The notes under the pieces are model-generated. The model saw nothing but the letters and a program-made list of their open reading frames with translations, did not search any database and was not told the origin of the DNA. From Phormidium tanganyikae FI6-MK23 (GTDB taxonomy: Bacteria; Cyanobacteriota; Cyanobacteriia; Leptolyngbyales; Leptolyngbyaceae), in the NCBI GenBank assembly GCA_019359175.1, contig JAHHHU010000022.1, positions 1 to 64,000 of the forward strand: a stretch of 64,000 nucleotides of DNA, read 5' to 3'. Positions 6,303 to 15,717 of the stretch are shown here, piece after piece. Within the stretch, counting starts at the first letter, position 1. Every line of letters starts with the position of its first letter. Made by a program: the position numbers and the translations under genes.

Positions 6303-9259
6303 GATCCTGCTGGATGTTGTTGTAGAACTTGCTGGAGATATTGACCCGTGTAGGAACGGGGAATCTTCACAACTTCTTCGGGAGTGCCAACGGCGACAAT
6401 TTCGCCACCTCGATCGCCGCCTTCAGGGCCTAGATCAATGATCCAATCTGAGCATCGAATCACATCGAGATTGTGTTCGATGACCAACACTGAATTGCCT
6501 TTATCGACTAATCGCTGAATCACATCGAGAAGTTTGTGAACATCGTAGAACGATAAGCCCGTCGTGGGTTCATCAATTAGATAGAGTGTTTTCCCAGTGG
6601 CGCGGCGAGAGAGTTCGGTGGCAAGTTTGACGCGCTGTGCTTCGCCGCCCGATAAAGTGGGAGCCGTTTGCCCTAAGCGCATATAGCCAAGGCCGACATC
6701 GACCAAGGTTTGCAGACGATTGGCAGCTTGGGGAATGTTTTTGAAGAATTCAGCGCCTTCTTCAACGGTCATGCCCAAAACATCTGCGATCGATTTTCCT
6801 TTGAACTTCACCTGCAAGGTTTCGCGGTTGTACCGTGCCCCTTTGCATACGTCGCATTGCACATACACATCAGGCAAGAAGTTCATCTCAATCACGTTCA
6901 CGCCTTGACCGCTACAAGCTTCGCAGCGTCCGCCTTTGACGTTGAAGGAAAATTGTCCGGGTTTGTAGCCTCTGGCTTTGGCTTCGATCGTTTCGGAGAA
7001 AACATCGCGAATTACATCAAAAACACCTGTGTAGGTCGCAGGATTCGATCGAGGAGTGCGCCCGATCGGGGATTGATCAATGACGATCGCTTTATCGAGT
7101 GCGTCTAATCCCTTGACAGGCTTCATTTCTTTAGGCTGTGGAACTTTTTGCCCAAAGTGGTGCTGAATCGCGGGATAAAGGAGTTCATTAATTAGCGTGG
7201 ATTTGCCAGAACCGGAAACGCCTGTAACACAAACCAATTTACCTAGCGGAATTTCGACATCAACATCTCTAAGATTGTTGCGACCTGCCTTGCGAATGGA
7301 GAGCGATCGACCATTTCCGTCTCGTCGTTCTGCCGGAGTCTGAATCACCCGTCGACCAGAGAGATACGCGCCTGTTAAGGATTCTTCTGCGTTGAGAAGC
7401 GTATCAAGATCGCCTTGAGAAACAATGCGCCCACCATGAACGCCCGCGCCAGGCCCAATGTCAACCAGGTAATCAGCGGCGCGAATCGTTTCTTCATCGT
7501 GTTCAACGACGATTAGCGTGTTTCCTAAATCGCGCAGTTTCGTTAGCGTATTGAGCAATCGGCTGTTATCGCGCTGGTGCAGTCCGATACTCGGTTCGTC
7601 TAGAACGTACAAAACGCCTGTGAGTCCTGCACCGATTTGGGTTGCGAGTCGAATGCGTTGAGCTTCGCCGCCAGAAAGTGTCATGGCAGTTCGATCGAGC
7701 GTCAAATAATCCAATCCGACATCCAAAAGAAACTGCAATCTGGCTTTGATTTCTCTCAGAACGAGATCTCCGATTTGGGCTTGTCGATCGCTAAGTTCCA
7801 AGTCTTCAACGCGATTGAGACAATCTCGAATCGAAACCCCTGTGAAATCATGAATGTGAAACTGTCCGAGTCGCACCGCGAGCGATTCAGGCTTTAGTCG
7901 CTTTCCGCCACAGACATCACAAGCTTGATCGACCAAATATTGCTCTAATTTCTGTTTGTACAAATCAGAACTAGCTTCTTGATACTGTCGATCGAGCAAC
8001 GGAATCGCGCCTTCATACCGACGGTGATAGCCTTTGTTTTCTCGGTATCGCGAATCGACTTCGATCCAAATCGGATCTTTGGAACCGTACAACATGACGT
8101 GCTGTTGTTCCGGGGTGAGTTGACTCCAAGGCGTTTGGATATCAAAACCGTAGGCTTCCGCGACGCTGCAAATCAGGGAGAGGTAATAAGTATTGTCTTT
8201 GTCTGACCAAGGTGCGATCGAGGCGTAAACCGGAAGGTTCGGATTCGGAATGATCAGTTCAGGCGAAAAGGTTCGATGACTGCCGATCCCGTGACAATTC
8301 GGACACGCACCGTAAGGCGAGTTAAACGAGAATAATCGGGGAGAAAGCTCCTCCATCACTGCGCCATGTTCGGGGCAGGCAAAATTTTCAGAGAAGACGA
8401 GTTCTGAAGGTTGATCTTCAGAGCCTTCTTCACGCATTAGATCGACTACGGCAATTCCGCCCGATCGCTTTAAGCAAGTCGTGAGTGAATCACTGAGCCG
8501 TTCTTGCATATCGTCTTTTTTGACTAAGCGATCGACGACAATTTCAACCGTGTGCAATTGATTTTTATCAAGTTCGATCGAGTCGCTCAATTCCCGCACT
8601 TCTCCATCGACCCGAACCCGCACAAAGCCTTCTGCCGCAAGTCCTGAAATCAATTTACGATGCGTTCCTTTCTTGCCTCGAACGACGGGCGCGAGAATTT
8701 GAAACCGAGTTCGATCGGGTAATTCCATAATTCGATCGACCATTTGATCAATCGTTTGAGGCGCAATGGAGCGATCGCAAATTGGACAGTGTGGCGTTCC
8801 GGCTCGACCGTAGAGCAGACGCATATAGTCATAGATTTCGGTGACAGTTCCAACGGTCGATCGTGGATTGTGTGAAGTGGATTTTTGATCAATCGAAATC
8901 GCGGGACTCAATCCTTCGATCGCATCGACATCAGGTTTATCGACTTGCCCTAAGAATTGCCGTGCGTAAGCGCTCAACGATTCGACATAGCGCCGCTGTC
9001 CTTCTGCAAAAATCGTATCGAATGCGAGAGAAGACTTACCTGATCCTGAGACTCCGGTAAACACGATTAAGCGATCGCGGGGTAATTCGAGATCAACGTT
9101 CTTTAAATTGTGCTGACGTGCGCCACGAATCCGAATTGAATTGAGCGAAACGATTTTTCTCTCAGAATTTTTCGACCCGTTTGATTCGATTTCGGCTCCA
9201 AGATCGGGACTCAATACTGGAGATTCGGAGCTTTTAGATTTGCTAACACGCTTTGGCAT
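6299..9259 (-). CDS. uvrA: UvrABC excinuclease subunit A
   Basis: A 986-residue DNA damage-recognition ATPase of nucleotide excision repair, close to the usual 940-970. It has two ABC modules: Walker A GVSGSGKSSLAFDTIF (about residues 69-84) and GVSGSGKSTLINELLYPA, and two signature motifs LSGGEAQRIRLA and LSGGEAQRVKLA. Zinc-binding cysteines are visible in CPICDRS, in CPEHG with ACPNCHG, and in CEACSGQG with CDVCKGARYN. The first 35 residues are a Ser/Lys-rich extension. It loads UvrB at lesions. It appears to be first in a two-gene unit with the hydrolase. Confidence 0.97.
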   Translation of the reverse strand: MPKRVSKSKSSESPVLSPDLGAEIESNGSKNSERKIVSLNSIRIRGARQHNLKNVDLELPRDRLIVFTGVSGSGKSSLAFDTIFAEGQRRYVESLSAYARQFLGQVDKPDVDAIEGLSPAISIDQKSTSHNPRSTVGTVTEIYDYMRLLYGRAGTPHCPICDRSIAPQTIDQMVDRIMELPDRTRFQILAPVVRGKKGTHRKLISGLAAEGFVRVRVDGEVRELSDSIELDKNQLHTVEIVVDRLVKKDDMQERLSDSLTTCLKRSGGIAVVDLMREEGSEDQPSELVFSENFACPEHGAVMEELSPRLFSFNSPYGACPNCHGIGSHRTFSPELIIPNPNLPVYASIAPWSDKDNTYYLSLICSVAEAYGFDIQTPWSQLTPEQQHVMLYGSKDPIWIEVDSRYRENKGYHRRYEGAIPLLDRQYQEASSDLYKQKLEQYLVDQACDVCGGKRLKPESLAVRLGQFHIHDFTGVSIRDCLNRVEDLELSDRQAQIGDLVLREIKARLQFLLDVGLDYLTLDRTAMTLSGGEAQRIRLATQIGAGLTGVLYVLDEPSIGLHQRDNSRLLNTLTKLRDLGNTLIVVEHDEETIRAADYLVDIGPGAGVHGGRIVSQGDLDTLLNAEESLTGAYLSGRRVIQTPAERRDGNGRSLSIRKAGRNNLRDVDVEIPLGKLVCVTGVSGSGKSTLINELLYPAIQHHFGQKVPQPKEMKPVKGLDALDKAIVIDQSPIGRTPRSNPATYTGVFDVIRDVFSETIEAKARGYKPGQFSFNVKGGRCEACSGQGVNVIEMNFLPDVYVQCDVCKGARYNRETLQVKFKGKSIADVLGMTVEEGAEFFKNIPQAANRLQTLVDVGLGYMRLGQTAPTLSGGEAQRVKLATELSRRATGKTLYLIDEPTTGLSFYDVHKLLDVIQRLVDKGNSVLVIEHNLDVIRCSDWIIDLGPEGGDRGGEIVAVGTPEEVVKIPRSYTGQYLQQVLQQHPAGS

Positions 9260-9394
9260 TCGGAGGGCGATGAAATAGTCCTTAACGATTCTATCGCTCT
9301 CACCCGCGATCGAGTTGATTTGTACTCAGGATCGATCTAATACAACCTTCTAAAATCACCCAAACGCTCGACAGGGTGAAACGTTACAAGCAGT

Positions 9395-10816
9395 TTATTG
9401 ATCGATTTCTTTCTGAAGTTTGGCACGATCGCGGATCGCAGGCTGAAAGTTCGGATGATATTTCAGCGCTTGCTCGTAAGAATAAATGGCATCTCGACCG
9501 CGTTTTAGTTCTGCCATGACTCGACCGCGCCAATACCAAGCGCCGTGATGACTGGGTTGAAGTTGAAGTGCTTTATCAAAACACGCGATCGCTTCTCGAA
9601 ATCGCCGCAGTTTGATCAGCGAACTCGCAGAACAGCACCACAGGTCAGCGTTTTCGGGCTGAAGCTGAATCGCTTTATCATAAGACGCGATCGCTTCTTC
9701 ATATCGCGCCAAGGTATACAAAACATTTCCGCGCCAGCGCAACACTTCAGGATCGGCAGGATTTAATTTAATCGCTCGATTGAAGGCAAGAGCAGCTTCT
9801 GCATGATGTTGCAGTTTTTCTAACACTTGACCTTTCTGAAACCAAGCACTATAGTTTGCAGCCGGAATCGATTGTCTTTGGGGTTGTGCGCCAGAATTCA
9901 AGTGTGCAAGGACGCGCTGCCGTCCGTCGATCGCGGCTTTCCAATCGGCTCGAATCTGAATCGCTCGAATGTACGAAAGCAACGCCTCTTCATATTGCTC
10001 GGTCGCTTCCAACGCTTTCGCTCGATCGTGCCAACTCCAATAATTTTCCGGCTGCGCTTCGATCACTTTGTCGTAACACGTGATCGCATCCTCAAACCGC
10101 TGCAAATTCTGCAAAACTGTGCCCCGTTTGAACCAAGCAAGATGATCATTGGGTTGCAGTTCAACAGCTCGATCGTAGGCATTCAAAGCCGCCTCAAATT
10201 GCGCCTGACCTTCAAACGCCATCCCGCGCATCAAACAAGCCGAAGCTTCATCTGCATCTTCTGAAAGTTCTGCTCCACAATCCGCCAAATCATCCGGTGG
10301 CAAATCATATAACGAATCGACTTGCTGAAGTTGAGCCAAAATCCGCCGCCGACTTTCGACCGCCAACTGAAAACTCGGTTTGAGTTGAACGGCTTGATCG
10401 AAAGACTCAACCGCCTCCTCGTAGCGCCGCAGCGTTTCAAACACTTTGCCCTGATCGTGCCACGCCCAATAATTTCCCGGCTGAAGCTCAATCACGCGCT
10501 GATAACACACCAACGCCTCTTTCGGCTGGTGCAAACTCTCCAAAACCACGCCCCGCTTAAACCACGCCAGATAATCATCCGGCTGGATCTCAACCACTTT
10601 GTCGTAACACTCGATCGCTTCTTCCAATCGCTGTAAATTCTCACAAGCGATCCCCCGCTTAAACCAAGCGGTGTAGTTTGACTGAAATCCGATCGCTTTG
10701 TCATAAGCTGCGATCGCTTCTCGGTAGCGCTGAAGCTGAAACAGTTCGTCTCCGCGCTCTAGCCAAGTCGAAACTGATTCGTCGATCGAGGATTCGGGTT
10801 CAGGTGACGGTAGCAT
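9395..10816 (-). CDS. TPR repeat protein
   Basis: A 473-residue protein made almost entirely of tetratricopeptide repeats. About ten 34-residue units carry the pattern W-(Y/F)-K-R-G, then EEAI-x-CYDKVIE-x-QP (for example AWFKRGTVLQNLQRFEDAI). A Glu/Asp-rich break near residues 180-200 separates two blocks. No signal peptide or enzymatic domain is seen. Such proteins are assembly scaffolds; the partner is unknown. The repeats are so alike that recombination between them is possible. Confidence 0.85.
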   Translation of the reverse strand: MLPSPEPESSIDESVSTWLERGDELFQLQRYREAIAAYDKAIGFQSNYTAWFKRGIACENLQRLEEAIECYDKVVEIQPDDYLAWFKRGVVLESLHQPKEALVCYQRVIELQPGNYWAWHDQGKVFETLRRYEEAVESFDQAVQLKPSFQLAVESRRRILAQLQQVDSLYDLPPDDLADCGAELSEDADEASACLMRGMAFEGQAQFEAALNAYDRAVELQPNDHLAWFKRGTVLQNLQRFEDAITCYDKVIEAQPENYWSWHDRAKALEATEQYEEALLSYIRAIQIRADWKAAIDGRQRVLAHLNSGAQPQRQSIPAANYSAWFQKGQVLEKLQHHAEAALAFNRAIKLNPADPEVLRWRGNVLYTLARYEEAIASYDKAIQLQPENADLWCCSASSLIKLRRFREAIACFDKALQLQPSHHGAWYWRGRVMAELKRGRDAIYSYEQALKYHPNFQPAIRDRAKLQKEIDQ

Positions 10817-10890
10817 AACTGCATAGAACGGTAGTATCGCTATTATTCCCGATCTGATTTTTCTGCGTTCAGAAAGGTATCGATCGCTTC

Positions 10891-11358
10891 CTACCCGTTC
10901 TTCATCGCTCGCTGCATATCTCGCTGATCGTCGCGTCGTTTAGAGTCTTCGCGCTTGTCGTACAGTTTCTTACCCCGAACCAGCGCCAGATCGACTTTGA
11001 CCCAGCCGCGTTTCAGATACATCTTTAGCGGAACCAGCGTCAAACCTTGCTGTTCTACTTTTCCAACCAGTTTCCGAATCTCGTCTCGTTTCAGCAACAG
11101 TTTTCGAGTGCGAATGGGATCGTGGTTGAAAATTTGGCTGGCGGTTTTGTGGGGTGAAATGTGAACGTTATGCAGAAAAACTTCGCTATTGCGAACCAGC
11201 GCGAACCCGTCTCGTAAGTTCACTCGACCGTCACGAATCGATTTCACTTCAGTTCCCGCAAGCTCGATCCCCGTCTCGTAGGTTTCCAGAATCTCATACT
11301 GGAACCGTGCCTGACGATTATCGCTAACGATTTTGATGCTTTCATTTTTCTCGCTCAT
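10891..11358 (-). CDS. smpB: SsrA-binding protein SmpB
   Basis: A 155-residue RNA-binding protein needed for tmRNA-mediated rescue of stalled ribosomes. Family blocks are visible: [46 protein letters not shown], and the basic C-terminal tail [16 protein letters not shown] that reaches into the mRNA channel. Length is normal. It is separated from the TPR gene downstream by 74 bases. I see no ssrA gene in the window. Confidence 0.97.
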   Translation of the reverse strand: MSEKNESIKIVSDNRQARFQYEILETYETGIELAGTEVKSIRDGRVNLRDGFALVRNSEVFLHNVHISPHKTASQIFNHDPIRTRKLLLKRDEIRKLVGKVEQQGLTLVPLKMYLKRGWVKVDLALVRGKKLYDKREDSKRRDDQRDMQRAMKNG

Positions 11359-11919
11359 GGTTTTACTTTAGCGCAGTTGATTGGGTTTGAAGCCAAAAAA
11401 ATCGCCTCAACTCAAGCACAAAAGCGCAAGAAGAGAGGCGAATGACTCAAGGAGACGAGGCAAATTTAATACAGAAGTACTATATAACAAATTGGAGGCG
11501 ATCGCAAATCTGTTGCATCTGACGCTTTCCAAGACCTTCCATAGATTAAAATCAATGCTAATCAAAATTACTAGAGAACAATTCAAATTCCATGAACAGC
11601 AATTTGTGATTTGGTATACAGATTGGACTTCCCTGATCAACGAGATTTAACAATATCTCAAGGGTCTATACCTTTAGACACATCGTTCGTTTTAACCAAC
11701 ACAATTTCAGATTCAGCTTCAATGAGTCGAGTTGTAGACGGACAGCGAACCCTAGCTCATTCGCTGCAAGCCTGCAAGCGCTGAGTTTGAGGAGCTTTGG
11801 GATTCGGGAATTACATTTCCAACTTTAAGGGTTCTTCTGCTGAACAAGATGTGTCACGTCACACTTTTTTTAGCTCCGCCGATTTCGGTTTTGTCTCACT
11901 TATCTAGGAATCTTTTGTC
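11359..11919. other. Intergenic region between smpB and the first amt gene
   Basis: About 560 bases. A frame of 89 codons exists at 11381-11650 (+), but its composition is unlike a known protein and it has no ribosome binding site, so I do not call it. The part nearest amt carries an NtcA-spaced dyad at 11851-11864. I could not fit a glutamine riboswitch here. Confidence 0.35.
11851..11864 (+). promoter_or_regulatory. Possible variant NtcA site upstream of amt
   Basis: GTGTCACGTCACAC has the GT-N10-AC form with GTG/CAC half-sites, the spacing of an NtcA site, and lies 55 bases before the amt start. It departs from the GTA/TAC consensus, and no good -10 stands 22 bases downstream. It could instead bind a CRP-type regulator. 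Confidence 0.3.
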
Positions 11920-13494
11920 ATGGTGTTAAGAGCATCGTTGAAGCAAAAAACGCAAGTCCGCAGGAAAAAGCCTGCATTGCAAAAGTCTTGGGAAGCACTG
12001 ATTCGCACAGTGAGTCAGTTGACTCCGAGTTGGCAAATGTCAATTCCAATTACTGTCGCGATCGTCGGACTTTGGAGCTATGCGGCTGTTGCCCAAACCC
12101 CACCCACTGTTGAAAGTGTTGCCACCGCAACCGCTGAACTAAAAATCGGCATTGATACGATGTGGGTGATGATTGCAGGCTTCCTGGTGTTCTTTATGAA
12201 CGCAGGCTTCTGTATGCTCGAAACCGGAATGTGCCGCCAGAAAAACGCGGTCAACGTCTTGGCAAAAAACCTGATCGTATTTGCGCTCTCGACCGTTGCA
12301 TTTTGGGCGATCGGGTTTGGCTTGATGTTCAGCAATGGCAACGGTTGGATTGGCACAAGCGGCGGATTTTTCCTCACAGGAGCAGATAACAGCCCCGCAA
12401 TAGGTGATGCCTATCAAGGGATCTTCAAAGCGATTAGCTGGACGGGTGTTCCGCTCGCAGCGAAGTTCTTCTTCCAACTCGTATTTGCCGGAACCGCAGC
12501 CACGATCGTATCGGGTGCTGTGGCAGAACGGATTAAATTTGTTGACTTCTTGCTGTTTAGCTTGCTGCTGATTGGAATCGCTTACCCGATCACGGGTCAC
12601 TGGATCTGGGGCGGCGGCTGGTTGGCAACGCTCGGATTTTATGACTTTGCAGGTTCGACTGTAGTTCACGCGGTTGGCGGTTGGGCAGCCCTAATGGGTG
12701 CAGCTTTCCTAGGCGGACGAATCGGCAAATACAACGCAGACAAATCTGCAAACGCGATTCCACCTCACAATTTAAGTATTGCAACTTTAGGCGCATTGAT
12801 TCTTTGGTTGGGCTGGTTCGGATTTAACCCTGGTTCAACAATGGGCGTGGGTAATGGTTCTCTGATTGCTCACATTGCGTTAACCACGAACGCAGGTGGA
12901 GCATTTGGCGCGATCGCAGCCACGATAGTCGCTTGGGCAGTTCTCGGCAAGCCGGATCTTTCGATGACCATCAACGGTCTATTAGCAGGTCTGGTCGCAG
13001 TCACCGCATCCTGTGCGTTCATCAGCGTTCCTTCGGCTGCCATCATCGGCGCAATCGGGGGAACCTTGGTCGTGTTTGCAGTTAGCTTCTTCGACAAGCT
13101 GAACATTGACGATCCGGTTGGCGCGATCGCAGTTCACTTGGTTAATGGCGTTTGGGGCACGATCGCACTCGGATTGTTCAGCCAAGCGGATGCCTTCGGT
13201 GCTGCTCCGGCTCCCAAATTGGGCTTGTTGTTCGGCGGCGGAATCGAGCAGCTTTGGTATCAACTGATTGGAACGCTGACTGTTGGCGGCTTCACGGTTG
13301 CAATCTCTAGCGTTTTCTGGATTCTGCTGAAGTCCACTCTTGGAATTCGGGTGACGGCTGAAGAAGAGCTAGAAGGCTTGGATATCAGCGAACACGGTAT
13401 GGAAGCTTATGCTGGATTTGCGAAAGAAAGCTCATTTGGGGCATCGAGCAGCTATCCCAGCAGTGCACCGGGAACACCCACGAAGTATCAGTAG
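11920..13494 (+). CDS. amt: Ammonium transporter (Amt family), copy 1
   Basis: A 524-residue Amt/Mep/Rh channel for ammonium uptake. A long basic N-terminus with a hydrophobic stretch ending SYAAVAQT suggests a cleaved signal, then about 11 membrane helices. Diagnostic parts are FFMNAGFCMLETG, the first pore His in TVVHAVGGW, PHNLSIATLGALILWLGWFGFNPGS, and the second pore His in AIAVHLVNGVWGT. The cytosolic tail is rich in Glu, Ser and Gly. AGGA lies about 9 bases before the ATG. No glnK/glnB gene is next to it; a second, diverged amt follows. Confidence 0.95.
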   Translation: MVLRASLKQKTQVRRKKPALQKSWEALIRTVSQLTPSWQMSIPITVAIVGLWSYAAVAQTPPTVESVATATAELKIGIDTMWVMIAGFLVFFMNAGFCMLETGMCRQKNAVNVLAKNLIVFALSTVAFWAIGFGLMFSNGNGWIGTSGGFFLTGADNSPAIGDAYQGIFKAISWTGVPLAAKFFFQLVFAGTAATIVSGAVAERIKFVDFLLFSLLLIGIAYPITGHWIWGGGWLATLGFYDFAGSTVVHAVGGWAALMGAAFLGGRIGKYNADKSANAIPPHNLSIATLGALILWLGWFGFNPGSTMGVGNGSLIAHIALTTNAGGAFGAIAATIVAWAVLGKPDLSMTINGLLAGLVAVTASCAFISVPSAAIIGAIGGTLVVFAVSFFDKLNIDDPVGAIAVHLVNGVWGTIALGLFSQADAFGAAPAPKLGLLFGGGIEQLWYQLIGTLTVGGFTVAISSVFWILLKSTLGIRVTAEEELEGLDISEHGMEAYAGFAKESSFGASSSYPSSAPGTPTKYQ

Positions 13495-13540
13495 GCTGCT
13501 GATTAAGCAGATTTGATACTCTAATTTTCATTTTTACGTG

Positions 13541-13574
13541 GAACACCTCTGAATTGGCAGGGGTGTTCTTTTTT
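13541..13574 (+). terminator. Terminator of amt copy 1
   Basis: GAACACCTCT (13541-13550) pairs with AGGGGTGTTC (13559-13568, one G-T pair), followed by TTTTTT. It separates the two amt genes into independent transcripts. Confidence 0.85.
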
Positions 13575-13700
13575 CAGATTGTTACAAACAGGGCTTGAAT
13601 TTAATAAGTGAAAGATTCTTTTAACAAACATCTGTCTTAGAGGCGATATCGATGCTTCCTTGGTATCAAAATGTTTTGCTGCGATCGCACTCTTCAAACT

Positions 13701-13742
13701 GTACTCTCTACTACAAAAGCGCAGCAGCAAACCTGGTGCAAT
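13701..13742 (+). promoter_or_regulatory. NtcA-activated promoter of amt copy 2
   Basis: An exact GTA-N8-TAC lies at 13701-13714. After 22 bases comes TGCAAT (13737-13742), a plausible -10 box, which is the geometry of class II NtcA promoters. Transcription would begin near 13749, about 80 bases before the chosen start codon at 13829. The binding itself is inferred. Confidence 0.7.
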
Positions 13743-13828
13743 TCGATAGCGTTCATTTGGATTTCCAATCAATTTGGGAGTCTGAGAGATTAGTCACTTC
13801 TTTATTGGCGTTGAAGGGTCAAAAGTCA

Positions 13829-15250
13829 GTGTTGAAAAAAACGATGTGGACGGCGCTAGCAACTTTAGCGCTATTGAGTTTTCCATTTGTGGGTAGTGCC
13901 CTTGCTGATCCGGTGACGGCTGAGTCTGCAAAAGCCGCAGCCGATCAAGCAACGATTCAGGGCGATACAGCGTTTATGTTAGTGTCAGCCGCACTGGTGT
14001 TGCTGATGACTCCCGGTTTGGCGTTCTTTTACGGCGGATTTGTACGATCGCGTAATGTCCTCAATACGATGATGATGAGCTTCATTCTCATGGGAATTGT
14101 GGGCACGTCCTGGATTCTGTGGGGCTACAGCCTCTCGTTTGCTCCGGGAACTCCGTTTATCGGAGGCTTTCAGTGGTTGTTCTTAAATGGCGTTGGCTTG
14201 GAAACAACCGACTATCTCAAAGGTAGCCAGCCCGATGCAGTCGTTTCTTATGCAGCAACGATTCCGCACCAGACCTTCATGATTTATCAAGCGATGTTCG
14301 CGATTATCACGCCTGCCCTGATTTCAGGTGCGATCGTGGAGCGGATGAGCTTCAAAGCTTACTTCTGGTTTATTGTGCTTTGGTCGAGCATTCTCTATCC
14401 GATTTTTGCTCACATGGTTTGGGCGAAAGGCGGATTCTTGGGACTGTACGGCGGTCTGGGTGCGTTGGACTTTGCAGGTGGAACGGTAGTTCACATCAGT
14501 TCTGGTGTGTCCGCGCTGGTTGCTGCTTGGGTCTTGGGTTCTCGGAAAACTTATCCGAATCAGCCTGCTGCACCTCATAACGTACCCTACATTCTGTTAG
14601 GGGCTGGACTACTCTGGTTTGGTTGGTTTGGCTTCAATGGTGGCAGCGCGTTGGCATCGGGAGCATTGGCAACCGTGGCATTCGTAGCAACCACGACATC
14701 CGCTTCCTCAGCGGGTCTAGTCTGGGTGGTTCTAGAATGGGTGCTGCGTGGAAAGCCGACCGCAGTCGGTATCGCGACGGGTGCAGTTGCAGGGTTGGTT
14801 GGAATTACGCCCGCCGCAGGGTTTGTGACCCCTGTAGCAGCCTTGCTCATTGGAGCAATTACTTCGACTGCCTGTTTCTTCGCCGTTAGCTTTAAGGCAA
14901 AAATTCAGTTTGATGACTCGCTAGATACGTTCCCAGTTCACGGTGTGGGCGGAACGGTAGGAGCGCTTCTAACAGGAATCTTCGCGACGAAATCAGTGAA
15001 CTCGGCGGGTGCAGACGGATTACTATATGGCAATCCGGGGCAACTGCTGACTCAAATTGAAGCGGTCGCAATCACGTATGTGCTGGCAGCGATCGGAACT
15101 TTTGTGATTCTGAAGGGACTTCAAGCGCTCTTTGGAACCTTGCGCGTTGATCCAGATGCTGAATATCAAGGTGTGGATGTCAACGAGCATGGTGAAGAAG
15201 GCTACGGCGAAGAGCTTGGCTCTGCCTTCACGGTGAGTCGAGTTGAGTAA
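13829..15250 (+). CDS. amt: Ammonium transporter (Amt family), copy 2
   Basis: A 473-residue Amt protein with a signal peptide (LKKTMWTALATLALL to SALADP) and about 11 membrane helices. Hallmarks are TPGLAFFYGGFVRSRNVLNTM, the pore His in GTVVHISSGV, LLWFGWFGFNGGSA, and the second pore His in FPVHGVGGTVGALL. The frame is open upstream to an ATG at 13652, but that segment contains the NtcA promoter and would put about 60 non-signal residues first. I therefore chose GTG 13829, 10 bases after GAAGGG; ATG 13844 is an alternative. Nitrogen-limited expression is likely. Confidence 0.93.
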   Translation: MLKKTMWTALATLALLSFPFVGSALADPVTAESAKAAADQATIQGDTAFMLVSAALVLLMTPGLAFFYGGFVRSRNVLNTMMMSFILMGIVGTSWILWGYSLSFAPGTPFIGGFQWLFLNGVGLETTDYLKGSQPDAVVSYAATIPHQTFMIYQAMFAIITPALISGAIVERMSFKAYFWFIVLWSSILYPIFAHMVWAKGGFLGLYGGLGALDFAGGTVVHISSGVSALVAAWVLGSRKTYPNQPAAPHNVPYILLGAGLLWFGWFGFNGGSALASGALATVAFVATTTSASSAGLVWVVLEWVLRGKPTAVGIATGAVAGLVGITPAAGFVTPVAALLIGAITSTACFFAVSFKAKIQFDDSLDTFPVHGVGGTVGALLTGIFATKSVNSAGADGLLYGNPGQLLTQIEAVAITYVLAAIGTFVILKGLQALFGTLRVDPDAEYQGVDVNEHGEEGYGEELGSAFTVSRVE

Positions 15251-15278
15251 GAATGATTTGAAGCGGTGAATTTACCAT

Positions 15279-15311
15279 AAAGGCTCCAAGAGTAAATTTC
15301 CTGGAGCCTTT
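15279..15311. terminator. Terminator between amt copy 2 and a minus-strand gene
   Basis: AAAGGCTCCA (15279-15288) pairs perfectly with TGGAGCCTTT (15302-15311). The T-run is short on either side. It serves amt and may also serve the small gene ending at 15316. Confidence 0.7.
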
Positions 15312-15315
15312 ATCA

Positions 15316-15486
15316 TTAGCGGCGTTTGTTGGATTGTTTGGTCGATTGTTTGGCGGGTTGTTTTTCCTGTTCGCGGCGACGACGATCGCGCCAGTCTGCC
15401 AGCGTAAGATAAATCACTCCCCCCGTCACGGTAAAGAGAAGACCAAACGCAATGAGAACCAGTGTGTTAAAAACTGTAAATTCCAC
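15316..15486 (-). CDS. Small single-helix membrane protein (56 aa)
   Basis: Starting from GTG 15486, the frame encodes 56 residues: a helix of about 24 hydrophobic residues (VFNTLVLIAFGLLFTVTGGV) and a very basic tail (DWRDRRRREQEK, then Lys/Gln repeats). This is the layout of small thylakoid accessory proteins. It reminds me of the Ssl2148/Psb35 type that stabilises CP47, but I cannot confirm that. It lies 65 bases beyond petN on the same strand, consistent with a shared transcript. No strong ribosome binding site is seen. Confidence 0.65.
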   Translation of the reverse strand: MEFTVFNTLVLIAFGLLFTVTGGVIYLTLADWRDRRRREQEKQPAKQSTKQSNKRR

Positions 15487-15551
15487 GGTGATCTGAAGAA
15501 TTGAAGAATTTAGTGCCCGGTGTCGCTAAACCACGGGCGCGAAATCTAGCA

Positions 15552-15641
15552 TTAGAAGCCGTTTCGACCCCATACGACCATTGCGATCGAGAAGGTAAAA
15601 ACCGATAAGAGCGCGACCCAACCCAGTGACAAAATATCCAT
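15552..15641 (-). CDS. petN: Cytochrome b6f complex subunit PetN
   Basis: A 29-residue membrane peptide, [13 protein letters not shown] then [15 protein letters not shown], matching PetN (subunit VIII) over its whole length, including the invariant ending VVWGRNGF. It forms one transmembrane helix at the edge of the b6f complex and is needed for its stability. Transcription runs toward the 56-aa protein gene 65 bases downstream. Confidence 0.96.
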   Translation of the reverse strand: MDILSLGWVALLSVFTFSIAMVVWGRNGF

Positions 15642-15717
15642 GATAAAAAACGAGCGGTACAAAGGATGATACATCTAATAATAAGGCAAAAGGGGTTAGG
15701 GGCTAGGACTTAGAAAA

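Noticed and set aside
9395-10816. TPR region as a tandem repeat array of DNA significance
   Set aside because: The repetition is explained by the protein's 34-residue repeats.
11381-11650. An 89-codon plus frame between smpB and amt
   Set aside because: No ribosome binding site, and the Lys/Arg-rich product resembles no known protein; more likely intergenic.
11650-11760. Possible glutamine riboswitch (glnA RNA) before amt
   Set aside because: CGTTCG and GACGGACAGCGAACC recall parts of the motif, but the conserved GGAAGTAGG core is missing and the stems do not form.
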